64,000 nt of DNA from contig NZ_JAPELY010000001.1 of the NCBI RefSeq assembly GCF_026343295.1, positions 3,100,001-3,164,000 on the forward strand, given 5' to 3'. Below the pieces are notes generated by a model. That model searched no databases. It saw only the letters and a program-made list of their open reading frames with translations, and was not told the origin of the DNA. Made by a program: the position numbers and the translations under genes. Below, one piece after another: positions 26,191-34,518 of this stretch; the first letter of the stretch is position 1, and each line of letters opens with the position of its first letter. This DNA is from Streptomyces sp. NBC_00083. Lineage in GTDB: Bacteria; Actinomycetota; Actinomycetes; Streptomycetales; Streptomycetaceae.

Positions 26191-27546
26191 TCAGACGAGT
26201 TCGGGCTGGGGCTGCGGCTGGGGCCGGCGTACGGGCACCGCGGCGGGTTCCCACTGCTTGACGGTCCTGAGGTAGCGGTGGACCACCGAGGCCACCGCCA
26301 GAACCATCAGGGGCCCGTAGATCCACGGGTGGTGGGCCATCTGCAGCGGCAGGTAGCGGTACGCGACCAGGAGCGCGGTGAAGACGCCCGCGCCGTGGGC
26401 GACGAGCTGGATGGCCGGGCGGTCCCAGCCGTAGGCGAGGGCGCGCAGGCCCGCTTCGACGGTCAGGGTGAAGACGACGCCCGCGATGATGTCGGTGCCG
26501 TAGTGGTAGCCGAAGCCCAGGGTGGCGCCCAGCGTGGCGAGCAGCCAGAGCGCGCCGGCGACCTGCAGCACGCGGGGTCCCTTGCGGGAGTGGATGAAGA
26601 TCGCGGTGGCCCACGCCGTGTGCAGGCTGGGCATGCAGTTGCGCGGGGTGAACTCGTCGAACGGCATGTGCTGCGGGGCGGTGATCGTGGGCGCGGTGTG
26701 CGGCCACAGGTCGGCGACCGCCCAGTGTCCGCCGTCGCCGCCGTAGGCGAAGATCGGCCCCACGACCGGGAAGATCATGTAGATGGCGGGGCCGAGCAGG
26801 CCGATCACCAGGAAGGTGCGGACCAGGTGGTGCGCGGGGAACTGGCGTTCCTTCGCCACGTTGCGCAGCTGGTAGAGCGCGACGCAGACCGCGGCCACCG
26901 CGAGCTGGATGTAGACGTAGTCGAGAATGTGCGAGCCCACGCTGCCGGTGGCCTCGACGATGCGCCCGGCCAGCCAGGACGGGTTGCCCAAGGCGTGGTC
27001 GGCCGTGGCCACGTACTGGTCCAGGACGGTCGGCCGAGTCTTGGAGGTGATGAGGAGCCAGGTGTCACCGGTCTTGCGCCCGGCGACGAGCAGCAGACCG
27101 AGCCCCACACCCTTGAGCAGCAGCACACGCTCGGCGCCGGTCCGACGGGTGAGGGCGATCACCACGCAGGCCAGGAGCACCCACAGCGCGCCGTTGCCGA
27201 ACATCATCTTGGCGTCGACCAGCCACCGGACCAGGAAGAACACCAGATCGATCCCGACCGCGGCGCCGATCGCGATCCAACGCTGCCGCCAGGGGAGCAC
27301 CACCATCATCAACGCCATCCCGGCGTAGAGCAGCGGACCCGACTTGGGGGCGAAGACCACCTCCCGCGCCTGGTTGGTGATCGGCCCCGGCATGCCGTAG
27401 TGGCGGGCGGCGATCTCCAGCATGACGAGGAACGCGAGGGCCACCACACTTGCCGCGGTCCACACGATCACGCGTGGTCGACGCAGGGCGGCGAGCAGCT
27501 GTGCGCGGTTGGTTCGGGCGGATATCCGCGAGGCTATAGGTATCAA
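26191..27546 (-). CDS. PAP2/Aur1-like integral membrane phosphotransferase
   Basis: 451 aa if started at the TTG at 27546; no ribosome site is seen, and the true start may be a later GTG (about residue 26, before the first helix). About ten hydrophobic helices. The lipid-phosphatase signature of the inositolphosphotransferase (Aur1/Ipt1) branch is present: RNCMPSLHTAWA with the nucleophile-supporting His, and GFGYHYGTDIIAG with the second His/Asp pair. Such enzymes move phosphoryl-inositol or similar head groups between lipids. The C-terminal tail is an RRPQPQPQPELV low-complexity run. Single gene, ended by the hairpin at 26078-26112. Confidence 0.82.
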   Translation of the reverse strand: MIPIASRISARTNRAQLLAALRRPRVIVWTAASVVALAFLVMLEIAARHYGMPGPITNQAREVVFAPKSGPLLYAGMALMMVVLPWRQRWIAIGAAVGIDLVFFLVRWLVDAKMMFGNGALWVLLACVVIALTRRTGAERVLLLKGVGLGLLLVAGRKTGDTWLLITSKTRPTVLDQYVATADHALGNPSWLAGRIVEATGSVGSHILDYVYIQLAVAAVCVALYQLRNVAKERQFPAHHLVRTFLVIGLLGPAIYMIFPVVGPIFAYGGDGGHWAVADLWPHTAPTITAPQHMPFDEFTPRNCMPSLHTAWATAIFIHSRKGPRVLQVAGALWLLATLGATLGFGYHYGTDIIAGVVFTLTVEAGLRALAYGWDRPAIQLVAHGAGVFTALLVAYRYLPLQMAHHPWIYGPLMVLAVASVVHRYLRTVKQWEPAAVPVRRPQPQPQPELV

Positions 27547-27923
27547 TTGTTTGGCCCATGTGTTTTTGTCGGACGCCGGTGGTGTGGCCGCTCTTCATGC
27601 CTGGTGGGGCGGGTGCTCGGTGGAGCGTGGGTGATGCGGACGAGCGGTAAGGGTTCGATCATGCTAACGGAGTCGTACAGGAGGGTTACGCCGGTCGAGT
27701 CATCGGCGCCCGGCGGGCCCCCGGGCGACATGGCGGGGACGGGACGGTTCCGTTCGGCTGAACGCAGAGTGAACCGCAGGTCGGAGCGGGGAGGCCGCCC
27801 CGTACGAGGCGACGATGGCGCGATCGCGTCTGGCGGGACGACGCCACTCGGAAAACGCGGTGGCGCAGATCGGGAACCAGGGAGACGCAGCTCTCACGCG
27901 GCGAGGGGCCCATGCGTCACCTT
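27547..27923. other. 377-bp region without a gene
   Basis: Between the Aur1-like gene and the MarR gene. One frame stays open on the plus strand through the whole stretch, but its codon composition is that of a shadow of the high-GC sequence, and no family is recognisable. Short hairpins occur (around GCCCGGCGGGCCCCCGGGC, 27709-27727). I see no promoter I would trust other than the MarR one at the right edge. Confidence 0.4.
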
Positions 27924-27940
27924 GCGTGCGCCCCGCACGC
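27924..27940. promoter_or_regulatory. palindromic MarR autoregulatory site
   Basis: GCGTGCG-CCC-CGCACGC, a perfect 7-bp-arm dyad 12 bp before the MarR GTG. TAGTGT at 27941-27946 immediately follows and is the likely -10, so a protein bound here would block its own promoter. The close spacing to the start suggests a very short or leaderless mRNA. Confidence 0.55.
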
Positions 27941-27952
27941 TAGTGTGCGGGT

Positions 27953-28396
27953 GTGGAAAACGACGTGGGACGACAGATCTCCGAAGCCCTCGGCGTGCTG
28001 CTCAAGCGCAGCACCCGGATCGAGCTGCACCGCACCTTGACCGCCGGCATGGGGGAAGCGGTGAACGAGCTGACGTACCCGATCCTCAGCGGCCTGGAAA
28101 GGACCGGGCCCCGCAGCGCGGCCGACCTCGCCCCCGACGTGGGGCTCGACCGGTCGGGCGTCACCCGCCGCGCCTCCCGGCTCGAAGCGGCCGGGCTCGT
28201 GCGGCGCGAACCCGACCCGGCCGACCGGCGCGCCACGCTGCTCGCGTTGACGGACGAGGGCGAGCGCACCGTGGCAGCGCTGCGCAGGCGCCTGTCCGAC
28301 CACATCGAGGCCGGCCTCGCCTCGTGGCCGCCGGGCGAAGCGGCCGCGTTCGCGCGCTCGCTGCGGCGCTTCGTCACCGAGGGGCCGTTCGGCTAG
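27953..28396 (+). CDS. MarR family transcriptional regulator
   Basis: 147 aa from the GTG at 27953. The MarR winged helix is clear: LTYPILSGLERTGPRSAADLAPDVGLDRSGVTRRASRLEAAGLVRREPDPADRRATLLALTDEGER (read across residues 41-105), with the DPxDRR beta-wing. No ribosome site is present, consistent with leaderless translation. The 17-bp dyad at 27924-27940 covers its promoter and is probably its own operator. It ends 4 bp from the convergent ArgP-like gene. Ligand not known. Confidence 0.9.
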   Translation: MENDVGRQISEALGVLLKRSTRIELHRTLTAGMGEAVNELTYPILSGLERTGPRSAADLAPDVGLDRSGVTRRASRLEAAGLVRREPDPADRRATLLALTDEGERTVAALRRRLSDHIEAGLASWPPGEAAAFARSLRRFVTEGPFG

Positions 28397-28400
28397 GACG

Positions 28401-29342
28401 TCAAGGGGACCGCGGCGCCGTTCGGTCCGGGCCTGAACGAGCCGGATCGTGCAGCGACTCGGCTGCCGCGGCGGCGACGGCCCCGGCCACGAGCGCCAGC
28501 GCCGGCACGTCCAGCTTCCACTGCTGCCAGTACAGCGGCACGGTCAGCCGACGGCCCGGCGCGAACTCCATCAGGGCCCCCGAGCGCACCAGCGGAACCG
28601 CCTGCGGCTCCGGCAGGAGGCCCCAGCCGAGACCGGCGACCACGGCGTCGCAGTACCCCTCCGACGTGGGTACGGAGTGACGGACACGGCTCGCGCCCGG
28701 CCGCTCGGGGGCGAGCGAGCGCACGAAACGGTCCTGCAGTTCGTCACGCCGGTCGAAGACGATCACCGGCGCGTCCGGCAGGCACCGTTCCGGCGGGCCG
28801 TCCGAGAGATGCCGCGCCGCGAACTCCGGGCTCGCCACCGGCAGATAGCGGAAGAGGCCCAGCGGGCGCACCAGACAGCCGGCCACCGGTTGTGCCGACG
28901 ACGTCACCGCCGCCATCACCTGCCCCTCGCGCAACAGCGCCGCGGTGTGCGCCTCGTCCTCGCGGAAGAGCTCGAAGCAGATGGGCGGCGTCTGCGGGAC
29001 ACGGGTCAGCGCCGGCAGGAACCAGGTGGCCAGCGAGTCCGCGTTCACCGCGATCGGCAGCCGCACCGGACCGAAATCATCGGCGATGCCCAGCTCCGCG
29101 TACGCATCGCGCTCCAGCGCAGCCAGCCGGCGCGCGAACCGCACCACCACCTGCCCGGACTCCGTCGGCCTGACCGGCTTCGTACGCATCAACAGCACCC
29201 GGCCGGTGCGCTGCTCCAGCGCCTTGACCCGCTGGCTGACGGCGGAAGGCGTCACGTGCAGCGCCGCGGCGGCGGCGTCGAAGGTGCCCTCGTCGATTAC
29301 GGCGAGCAGCGTGCGGACCTGGTCGAGGGGCAGCTCAGTCAT
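28401..29342 (-). CDS. ArgP/LysG-type LysR family activator
   Basis: 313 aa from the ATG at 29342. The N-terminus (LPLDQVRTLLAVIDEGTFDAAAAALHVTPSAVSQRVKALEQRTGRVLL, pieces from residue 4) is the ArgP/LysG/IciA type, which recognises basic amino acids and activates a divergent LysE/ArgO exporter. The exporter gene indeed lies divergently at 29413. No ribosome site precedes the ATG, so the mRNA may be leaderless. The last about 20 residues (ESLHDPARSGPDRTAPRSP) are a nonconserved tail. This is the classic lysG-lysE arrangement. Confidence 0.9.
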   Translation of the reverse strand: MTELPLDQVRTLLAVIDEGTFDAAAAALHVTPSAVSQRVKALEQRTGRVLLMRTKPVRPTESGQVVVRFARRLAALERDAYAELGIADDFGPVRLPIAVNADSLATWFLPALTRVPQTPPICFELFREDEAHTAALLREGQVMAAVTSSAQPVAGCLVRPLGLFRYLPVASPEFAARHLSDGPPERCLPDAPVIVFDRRDELQDRFVRSLAPERPGASRVRHSVPTSEGYCDAVVAGLGWGLLPEPQAVPLVRSGALMEFAPGRRLTVPLYWQQWKLDVPALALVAGAVAAAAAESLHDPARSGPDRTAPRSP

Positions 29343-29348
29343 CACAGG

Positions 29349-29376
29349 AGCTAATGGTAGGTAAGAAACTTTAGCT
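29349..29376. promoter_or_regulatory. LysG-type operator between LysG-like and LysE-like genes
   Basis: AGCTAA at 29349-29354 and its complement TTAGCT at 29371-29376 enclose an AT-rich 16-base centre in an otherwise GC-rich region. The spacing suits a LysR-type recognition dyad. It lies 7 bp from the regulator's start codon and 36 bp from the exporter's, consistent with activation of the exporter and autorepression. Confidence 0.5.
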
Positions 29377-29412
29377 GTACTAATGCCCTGGGTGATCCAT
29401 AACGTCGAGGGC

Positions 29413-30048
29413 ATGAACAGCGGCATCTTCCCGGCGGCCACAGCCGGATTCACCACGGGCCTGTCCCTCATCGTCGCCATCGGCGCGCAGAACGCGTTCG
29501 TTCTGCGCCAAGGGGTGCGCCGCCAGGCCGTCCTCGCGGTGGTCGGCATCTGCGCCGCGTCCGACGCGGTCCTCGTGGCCGTCGGGGTGGGCGGGCTCGG
29601 AGCCGTGGTCACCGCGTGGCCCGCGGCGCTGACCGCTGTCGGCCTCGCCGGTGGCGGCTTCCTGATCTGCTACGGCGCCCTGGCCGCCCGCCGCGTGCTG
29701 AAACCGGCCGCTGCCGCACAGGGCCTGACGACGCAGGGCGCCTCGACGGGCTCCGTCCGCACCGCGGTGCTCACCTGCCTGGCCATGACCTGGCTCAACC
29801 CGCACGTCTACCTGGACACCGTGCTGTTGCTCGGCTCGGCCGCCGCCGACCGGGGCGCCCTGCGCTGGACCTTCGGCCTCGGGGCGATGACGGCCAGCCT
29901 GGTGTGGTTCGCCGGCCTCGGTTACGGCGCCCGCCTCCTCAGCGGTGTCCTCGCCCGCCCCGCCGCATGGCGCGTCCTGGACACGCTGGTCGCCGTGACC
30001 ATGCTCGCGATGGGCGCGATGCTGCTGGCCCGGACCGTCTGGCAGTGA
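29413..30048 (+). CDS. LysE/ArgO family amino-acid exporter
   Basis: 211 aa from the ATG at 29413; the in-frame ATG at 29383 is an alternative. Five to six hydrophobic helices. Family signature at the N-terminus: GLSLIVAIGAQNAFVLRQGVRR (GAQNAFVLRQG is the LysE/ArgO hallmark), and AMTWLNPHVYLDT in the middle with the conserved Asn-Pro. Exports lysine and/or arginine in known members. Divergent from, and presumably activated by, the ArgP/LysG-like regulator. Confidence 0.9.
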   Translation: MNSGIFPAATAGFTTGLSLIVAIGAQNAFVLRQGVRRQAVLAVVGICAASDAVLVAVGVGGLGAVVTAWPAALTAVGLAGGGFLICYGALAARRVLKPAAAAQGLTTQGASTGSVRTAVLTCLAMTWLNPHVYLDTVLLLGSAAADRGALRWTFGLGAMTASLVWFAGLGYGARLLSGVLARPAAWRVLDTLVAVTMLAMGAMLLARTVWQ

Positions 30049-30088
30049 GCCGCCCTCCGTACCAGTGGGGGACGGGCCCACGCCTGCC

Positions 30089-30736
30089 TCAGGGGCCGGT
30101 CAGCGTCCGGGTCTCGGCCCGGTAGAGCTCCACGGGGTCGAAGCCCATGCCCGCGAAATGGCCGGCGAGTTCGAGGGACAGGATGCCGTGAAGGCGCGTC
30201 CAGAACGCCAGCGCGCGGCTGAGCGCGGTGGCCGGCGCCTTCGGGTCGCGCGCCCAGGCGCGATGCTCCGCCAGATGGTCGTCGAGCGGCGTCGTGGTGG
30301 CAGGCTGCCGCTCGGCCGCGCACGCCGCGAGCAGGACGTCCATGATCTCGGAGGTGGTCCGGACGGTGTCCTCGGGCGCCTCATAGCCGGGTACAGGGGT
30401 GCCGTAAATGAGGAAGTAGCGCTGAGGGTCCTGCAGAGCCCAGTGGCGCATGGCGTCCGCGAGGCCGGCTAGATCGGTGCCGGCCACGGCGTGGGCCCGG
30501 AACGTGTCGGCGAGGCTGCGGTAGGCATCCCGGATGAGTTCGGTGATCAGGTCGTCGCGGCTCGCGTAGTAGCGGTAGAGCGCCGGCCCGCTCACCCCGA
30601 TCTGCTTGGCGATCGCGTTGAGGGACAGCGCCGACGCGCCCGCGCTCGCGATCTGCTCCCAGGCGTGCTTCTTGATCTCTTCGCGCACCTGGGCGCGGTA
30701 CCGCTCCCGGGGAGTCCTTGCTTCCGGCTCGGCCAC
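30089..30736 (-). CDS. TetR/AcrR family regulator with WHG C-terminal domain
   Basis: 215 aa from the GTG at 30736, which has AGGAGG five bases upstream (the GTG at 30751 would put that sequence inside the gene). N-terminal HTH: EIKKHAWEQIASAGASALSLNAIAKQIGVSGPALYRYYASRDDLITELI. The C-terminal half has the LRHWALQDPQRYFLIYGTPVPGYE pattern of the WHG (TetR_C_33) group. It is convergent with the LysE-like gene. Upstream, GTGGTTAGAGGTTATCAC (30775-30792) is an imperfect dyad that could be its operator; the 290-bp gap to the surE gene holds nothing else recognisable. Confidence 0.9.
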   Translation of the reverse strand: MAEPEARTPRERYRAQVREEIKKHAWEQIASAGASALSLNAIAKQIGVSGPALYRYYASRDDLITELIRDAYRSLADTFRAHAVAGTDLAGLADAMRHWALQDPQRYFLIYGTPVPGYEAPEDTVRTTSEIMDVLLAACAAERQPATTTPLDDHLAEHRAWARDPKAPATALSRALAFWTRLHGILSLELAGHFAGMGFDPVELYRAETRTLTGP

Positions 30737-31026
30737 GACCGCCTCCTCCACGCTGGCGACTGCATATCCAGTCTGTGGTTAGAGGTTATCACTGTCACTT
30801 TTGACTCTCACGACATGTCGGTGTGGCAGGAAAGATCCCCTCGGCCCAGCTCCGGAGCCGTCCGGTCTCCCGGCCCGTCAGTCCGGCAGCCGCGCCCCGC
30901 GAGTCGGCCCGGACTCGACGGGGAGCGGTGTGCGGTGCCGCACGGCAGACGGAACCGGATCGGCACCCAGATGTCGTGGGCGCGGGCCGCGGCGCAGCGG
31001 GTGCACGTACGGCGGGCGACGCCTGA

Positions 31027-31932
31027 CTAGGGGCGGAGCCCCGCGAGCAGCGCGCCCGCCCTGGCGACGCCGCTCGGCCCGGCGTTCCAGTCGGCGCTCA
31101 TGGGGCTGATGGCGACCTTGCCGGAGTTCACGGCTTCCACGTCGCCGCCCTTGGCCGGGGGCTGCGGCGCGAACTTCGCGCCGATCTTCCACGTGCCGTC
31201 ACCCGCGTCCGTGAACTCCGGGACGAGAGGTACCTGGGGGTCCTGGAACGTCAGGGCGGCGCCCTTGGCGATGCCCTTCCCGTCCGCGCCGATGACCGGA
31301 TAGTTGATGTTGAGCCCCACGCCGCGGGGCAGCAGGGGCCCCGACTCGGCTCGGTCCTGGAGGCGATGGATGAGCTTGGCCAGGAAGTCGACGGTGGGCT
31401 TCATGGCGTTGACCGTGGCCACCGGGTCGGGCGCGGCGAGTCCGCCCGTGCTGACGGCGATCGCCGGCACACCGGATTCGAGTCCGGCTATGGCGCCGCC
31501 CACGGTCCCGGAGTGGGTGGCCAGACCGGCCACGTTCGGGCCGAAGTTGGTGCCGGAGACCACCAGGTCCGGCGCGCGGCCCCGGAAGACCTCGGCGAGC
31601 CCGAAGGCGACCGAGTCGCCCGGGGTGCCGTCCACCGCCCATACCTTCGCCGCAGGATGCTTCACCGTGAGGCTGGTCCCGCTGAGCATCTTCGTCCCGG
31701 CGCCGCTCTGATTGGTCAAGGGCGCGACGATCGTCACGTCGTAGCCGGCCGAGGTGAGGCGCGCGAAAGCCGCCTGGATGCCGGGCGCGTCATAGCCGTC
31801 GTCATCGGTGAGCAGGATGCGCAGGGGAGCGTGGTGCGCGGGCCGGGGCGACGCCGCCGCCGGGACCGCCGCGGCGACAGCCGGCGTGCACAACAACAGT
31901 GCGGCCAGCGGCAGAGCGCGCTTGCGTCTCAC
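31027..31932 (-). CDS. surE: secreted SurE-type 5'/3'-nucleotidase
   Basis: 301 aa. A Sec signal peptide covers about residues 1-27 (RRKR, then a hydrophobic core, then AAASP). The SurE core follows: RILLTDDDGYDAPGI with metal ligands Asp43 and Asp44, a NQSGAG loop (Ser of the metal site), DGTPGDSVAFGL, and VVSGTNFGPN with Asn129. SurE proteins hydrolyse nucleoside monophosphates; most are cytosolic, and secreted versions are typical of Streptomyces, where they may scavenge phosphate or nucleosides. It follows an MFS gene by 88 bp on the same strand and is probably co-transcribed, with a LacI-type operator at 33491 upstream of that unit. Confidence 0.9.
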   Translation of the reverse strand: MRRKRALPLAALLLCTPAVAAAVPAAASPRPAHHAPLRILLTDDDGYDAPGIQAAFARLTSAGYDVTIVAPLTNQSGAGTKMLSGTSLTVKHPAAKVWAVDGTPGDSVAFGLAEVFRGRAPDLVVSGTNFGPNVAGLATHSGTVGGAIAGLESGVPAIAVSTGGLAAPDPVATVNAMKPTVDFLAKLIHRLQDRAESGPLLPRGVGLNINYPVIGADGKGIAKGAALTFQDPQVPLVPEFTDAGDGTWKIGAKFAPQPPAKGGDVEAVNSGKVAISPMSADWNAGPSGVARAGALLAGLRP

Positions 31933-32020
31933 AATGTCTCCTCGATGTAAGGGAGTTGATGGGACCGGCGGCCGCCCGACCCTCGACAGGCGACCGCCGG
32001 AGCTGTGGGTGTGCGTCGGG

Positions 32021-33328
32021 TCAGCGGACGCTGCGGATCGGGAGGATCGCGAGTGCCCCGATGAGGGACAGCGCGCCGCCGATCAGGAACAGCGCGCTGT
32101 AACCGCCGAACGCGGTGACGATCGCGGAGGCGACGAAGGGGGCGACGATCTGGGGCCCGGCGTTGGCGATGTTGAGGACGCCCATGTCGCGGGCGGCGTC
32201 CTCGGCGCTCGGCAGGACCAGCGTCACCACGGCGGTGTCCACCGCCATGAAGCACCCGAAGGCGAGCCCGTTGAGCGCGCTGAACACGATCATGCCGGTC
32301 CACGTCGGGCTGAGGACGGGAATGACCGTGACGAGCCCCGCCAGCGCCGCCGACGCCCCGACGAACACCTTGCGCCGGTTCCAGCGGTCGGACAGCAGCC
32401 CGCCGACCACGGTCGAGATCGCCATGCACGCCATCGACACCGGCGTGAGGATCGCCATCGCGGCCGCCGGCTCCAGACCGGAGGGAAGTGCGATGTGGTC
32501 CTGGAGGATGTACAGCTGATAGCCGATGACGGAGAAGTAGCCCAGCACCATGAGGGCCCGGCCGATGAAGGCCCACCGGAAGTCGTGGTGGGAGAGGGCC
32601 GACAGAAGCGCCGCGAGCCCCTGGCGCCGCGCCGCGGCCGGCGCGGGAGCCGGCGTCTCGCGCGGCACGTCGCGGAACGAACTGGCCAGCAGCACGGCGG
32701 CCGCCGCGACCAGCGCGCCGAAGACGAGATAGCCCGCGGTGATGCGGTCGGACAACTGGGAGGCGACGAGCACGCCGACGCTGCCTCCGATCGGCAGCGC
32801 CAGCCCCACCAGCGCTGAGGCCGTGCCGCGCCGGGCGACGGGGATCCGGTCGGGGACGATCGCCGTGACCGCCGCTTGGTAGACGTTCATGGTGGCCTGC
32901 ACCAGACACCAGCCGATGCCCACCATCAGCGCGGTCCGTACGTTGCCGAGGAAGGCGAGCCCGGCCAGCGAGGCGAACGCGCCGCCCAGGATCCACGGAT
33001 TGCGCCGGCCGCTGCGGTCGGAGAGCGCGCCGGCGATCGGGTTGAACGCCGTCGCGAAGACCGCGCTCACCCCGCCCACGAGCCCGAGCACGGCGACCTT
33101 GTGCGCCGGGTCGATGTCCGCGATCTGCAGGGGCAGGAGTACGGACCCCACGCCCATGTAGACGGCCAGCATGGAGGCATTGGCGACCAGGAGCAGCAGC
33201 ATGAGCCCGCGCTGCCAGGACCCGACCGGGACGGCATCGGTAGTGGCAGCACCGTCCGAGTCGACAGGGTCGACAGGGGTGGGGGTGTCGCCGGGGCTGT
33301 GGGGCTCGGTGAGTTCGTTCGTGGTCAT
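32021..33328 (-). CDS. MFS transporter
   Basis: 435 aa with twelve hydrophobic segments after an acidic/polar 36-residue leader. Motifs: GALSDRSGRRNPWILGGAF (loop 2-3 motif of the GPH/sugar-like and related MFS), VPDRIPVARRGTASALVGLALPIGG in the middle, and GGLLSDRWNRRKVFVGASA (the equivalent loop 8-9). These are found in MFS importers of nucleoside, sugar or related solutes. No strong ribosome site. Upstream gene of the surE unit; the 14-bp LacI-type palindrome at 33491-33504 lies 163 bp before its start. A joint role with surE, for example uptake of nucleosides released outside, is inference. Confidence 0.87.
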   Translation of the reverse strand: MTTNELTEPHSPGDTPTPVDPVDSDGAATTDAVPVGSWQRGLMLLLLVANASMLAVYMGVGSVLLPLQIADIDPAHKVAVLGLVGGVSAVFATAFNPIAGALSDRSGRRNPWILGGAFASLAGLAFLGNVRTALMVGIGWCLVQATMNVYQAAVTAIVPDRIPVARRGTASALVGLALPIGGSVGVLVASQLSDRITAGYLVFGALVAAAAVLLASSFRDVPRETPAPAPAAARRQGLAALLSALSHHDFRWAFIGRALMVLGYFSVIGYQLYILQDHIALPSGLEPAAAMAILTPVSMACMAISTVVGGLLSDRWNRRKVFVGASAALAGLVTVIPVLSPTWTGMIVFSALNGLAFGCFMAVDTAVVTLVLPSAEDAARDMGVLNIANAGPQIVAPFVASAIVTAFGGYSALFLIGGALSLIGALAILPIRSVR

Positions 33329-33490
33329 GACGGCCGCCGATGGGTGTGTGCCGTATTACGGCTGTCGAAGACGGACATGTCGACTCCTCGGGGACGGAGC
33401 AGAGGGGAAGGAGGAGGGGGAGAGGAGGGGAGAGGGGGAGGGGCCACGGCAGCGAGAGTCGCTCGGGCAGGGAAGAATTTCAGCCAGATG

Positions 33491-33504
33491 GTTACACGTG
33501 TTAG
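33491..33504. promoter_or_regulatory. LacI-type operator site 1 (GTTACACGTGTTAG)
   Basis: Matches the perfect palindrome GTTACACGTGTAAC at 12 of 14 positions. Located 163 bp before the MFS/surE unit (minus strand). One of five such sites in the window; see the LacI gene at 37936. Confidence 0.65.
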
Positions 33505-33758
33505 CGGTGTATGGGCATTGTGTAGCACCCCGTGGGGGAGTGGCGCTAGGGGTGGTGAACGGGAAAGGGTGGGAGGGGACTGGGGGGTTGATCGCCTCGG
33601 AGGGGGTGTGGCCTGCGCGTATGGATGGGGAGCGGGCGTATGGCGTGGCCGAAAAATGTATTGCCCTTGTGTCGGTCGCCGCCTAGGCGCCATACTCACC
33701 GCCGCCGCGCCCTTACTGCTTGTCGCTCACCCATGTGTCATCGGCGGGGCGGATTATC

Positions 33759-33800
33759 GCCTGCTGCCTGCTGCCTGCTGCCTGCTGCCTGCTGCCTGCT
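33759..33800. repeat. 7-bp tandem repeat, six perfect copies
   Basis: GCCTGCT repeated six times (42 bp) in a non-coding stretch. A 7-bp unit would shift any reading frame with each copy, so it is a likely site of replication slippage. No gene is seen whose expression it would obviously switch. Confidence 0.95.
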
Positions 33801-34150
33801 GCGTGGGCCGTGACGTGCCGCCGCATTGATCATGACGGCGCGCGATCGGTGTCACCGTCTATGCGGATATTGGTGGCGGCCGGTTGGGGGCGGGCTGGGT
33901 TCTCCGCAGGGGGAGCCTAGGGGCGTCCCATAAGTGGGCTGCCTCCATGGGGAGTTGCTGCCTTTGAGTTCACCCACGCGTGCAGATCATGCATAGGGTC
34001 GACCGTGCCATCCATGCGGTCTGTCCACCTGCGGGGGCCTCGCAGGTGGGTGCTGTCCCGTCCGTGAGCTGCCCGTACGTGGGCCCTGGGGTGGGGGCGC
34101 CATGGGGGCGCGCCGTCCGTCGGGCTTGCGCACGCTTGGGTGCGGGCCTG

Positions 34151-34349
34151 GTGTTGGCGCCGCCCGTATGTGGTGCCCGCGTATGTGGCGCCCACGTAGG
34201 TGGTGCCCACGCGCTTGGCGTCCTCGCGTGGGGCGCCGCACGCGTGGTGCCAGGGCATGTGGCGTCCTCACATGTGGGGCTCGTACGTGTGGCGCTCGAC
34301 TCCTCCGTGTGGCGCCCGCACGTGTGGGGCTCGCACATGTGAGGCGTGG
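34151..34349. repeat. degenerate 15-bp tandem array, about 13 units
   Basis: Units of about 15 bp with core GTGGYGCYCRC, starting at 34151, 34166, 34181, 34196, 34211, 34226, 34240, 34255, 34270, 34285, 34305, 34320 and 34335; one unit is 14 bp and a 5-bp insertion sits at 34300. Partial similar units extend left to about 34070. Best-conserved are the GTGG and the CAC/CGC end. It lies 170 bp upstream of the PAP2 gene at 34519. No coding role is supported: translation gives pentapeptide strings such as APHTR/CGART on either strand with no start signal. Confidence 0.85.
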
Positions 34350-34518
34350 CCTTGGTTCGCCCCGAAGCCCAGCGGTGACCCCGACTCACCCTTCGTGCCG
34401 GGCCGCGCCCACCCCACCGAGCTACGCGCCCTCCGCTCCTCTCCTCTCCCCACCCGTTCCCTCTCCCCAACTCCACTCCATTCGCCGCCCCTTGCCCTCG
34501 TGACCTGAGAGGTCCGCC

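Larger units (their letters stand above)
33329..34518. other. 1.2-kb repeat-rich non-coding region
   Basis: No convincing gene. It contains, left to right: a purine-rich G/A tract (about 33395-33440), the LacI-type palindrome (33491), a G-rich stretch, a 7-bp tandem array (33759), a mixed low-coding stretch, and a 13-unit 15-bp tandem array (34151). Open frames exist on both strands through the 15-bp array only because the unit is a multiple of three. At the right end AGAGGT precedes the PAP2 gene. Confidence 0.6.

Noticed and set aside
33970-34345. Pentapeptide-repeat protein read from the 15-bp array
   Set aside because: Repeats are read equally well on both strands, no start signal, and the A(D/N)LXX pentapeptide pattern is absent.
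34151-34349. CRISPR array
   Set aside because: Units are 15 bp with no spacers between them and no cas genes nearby.
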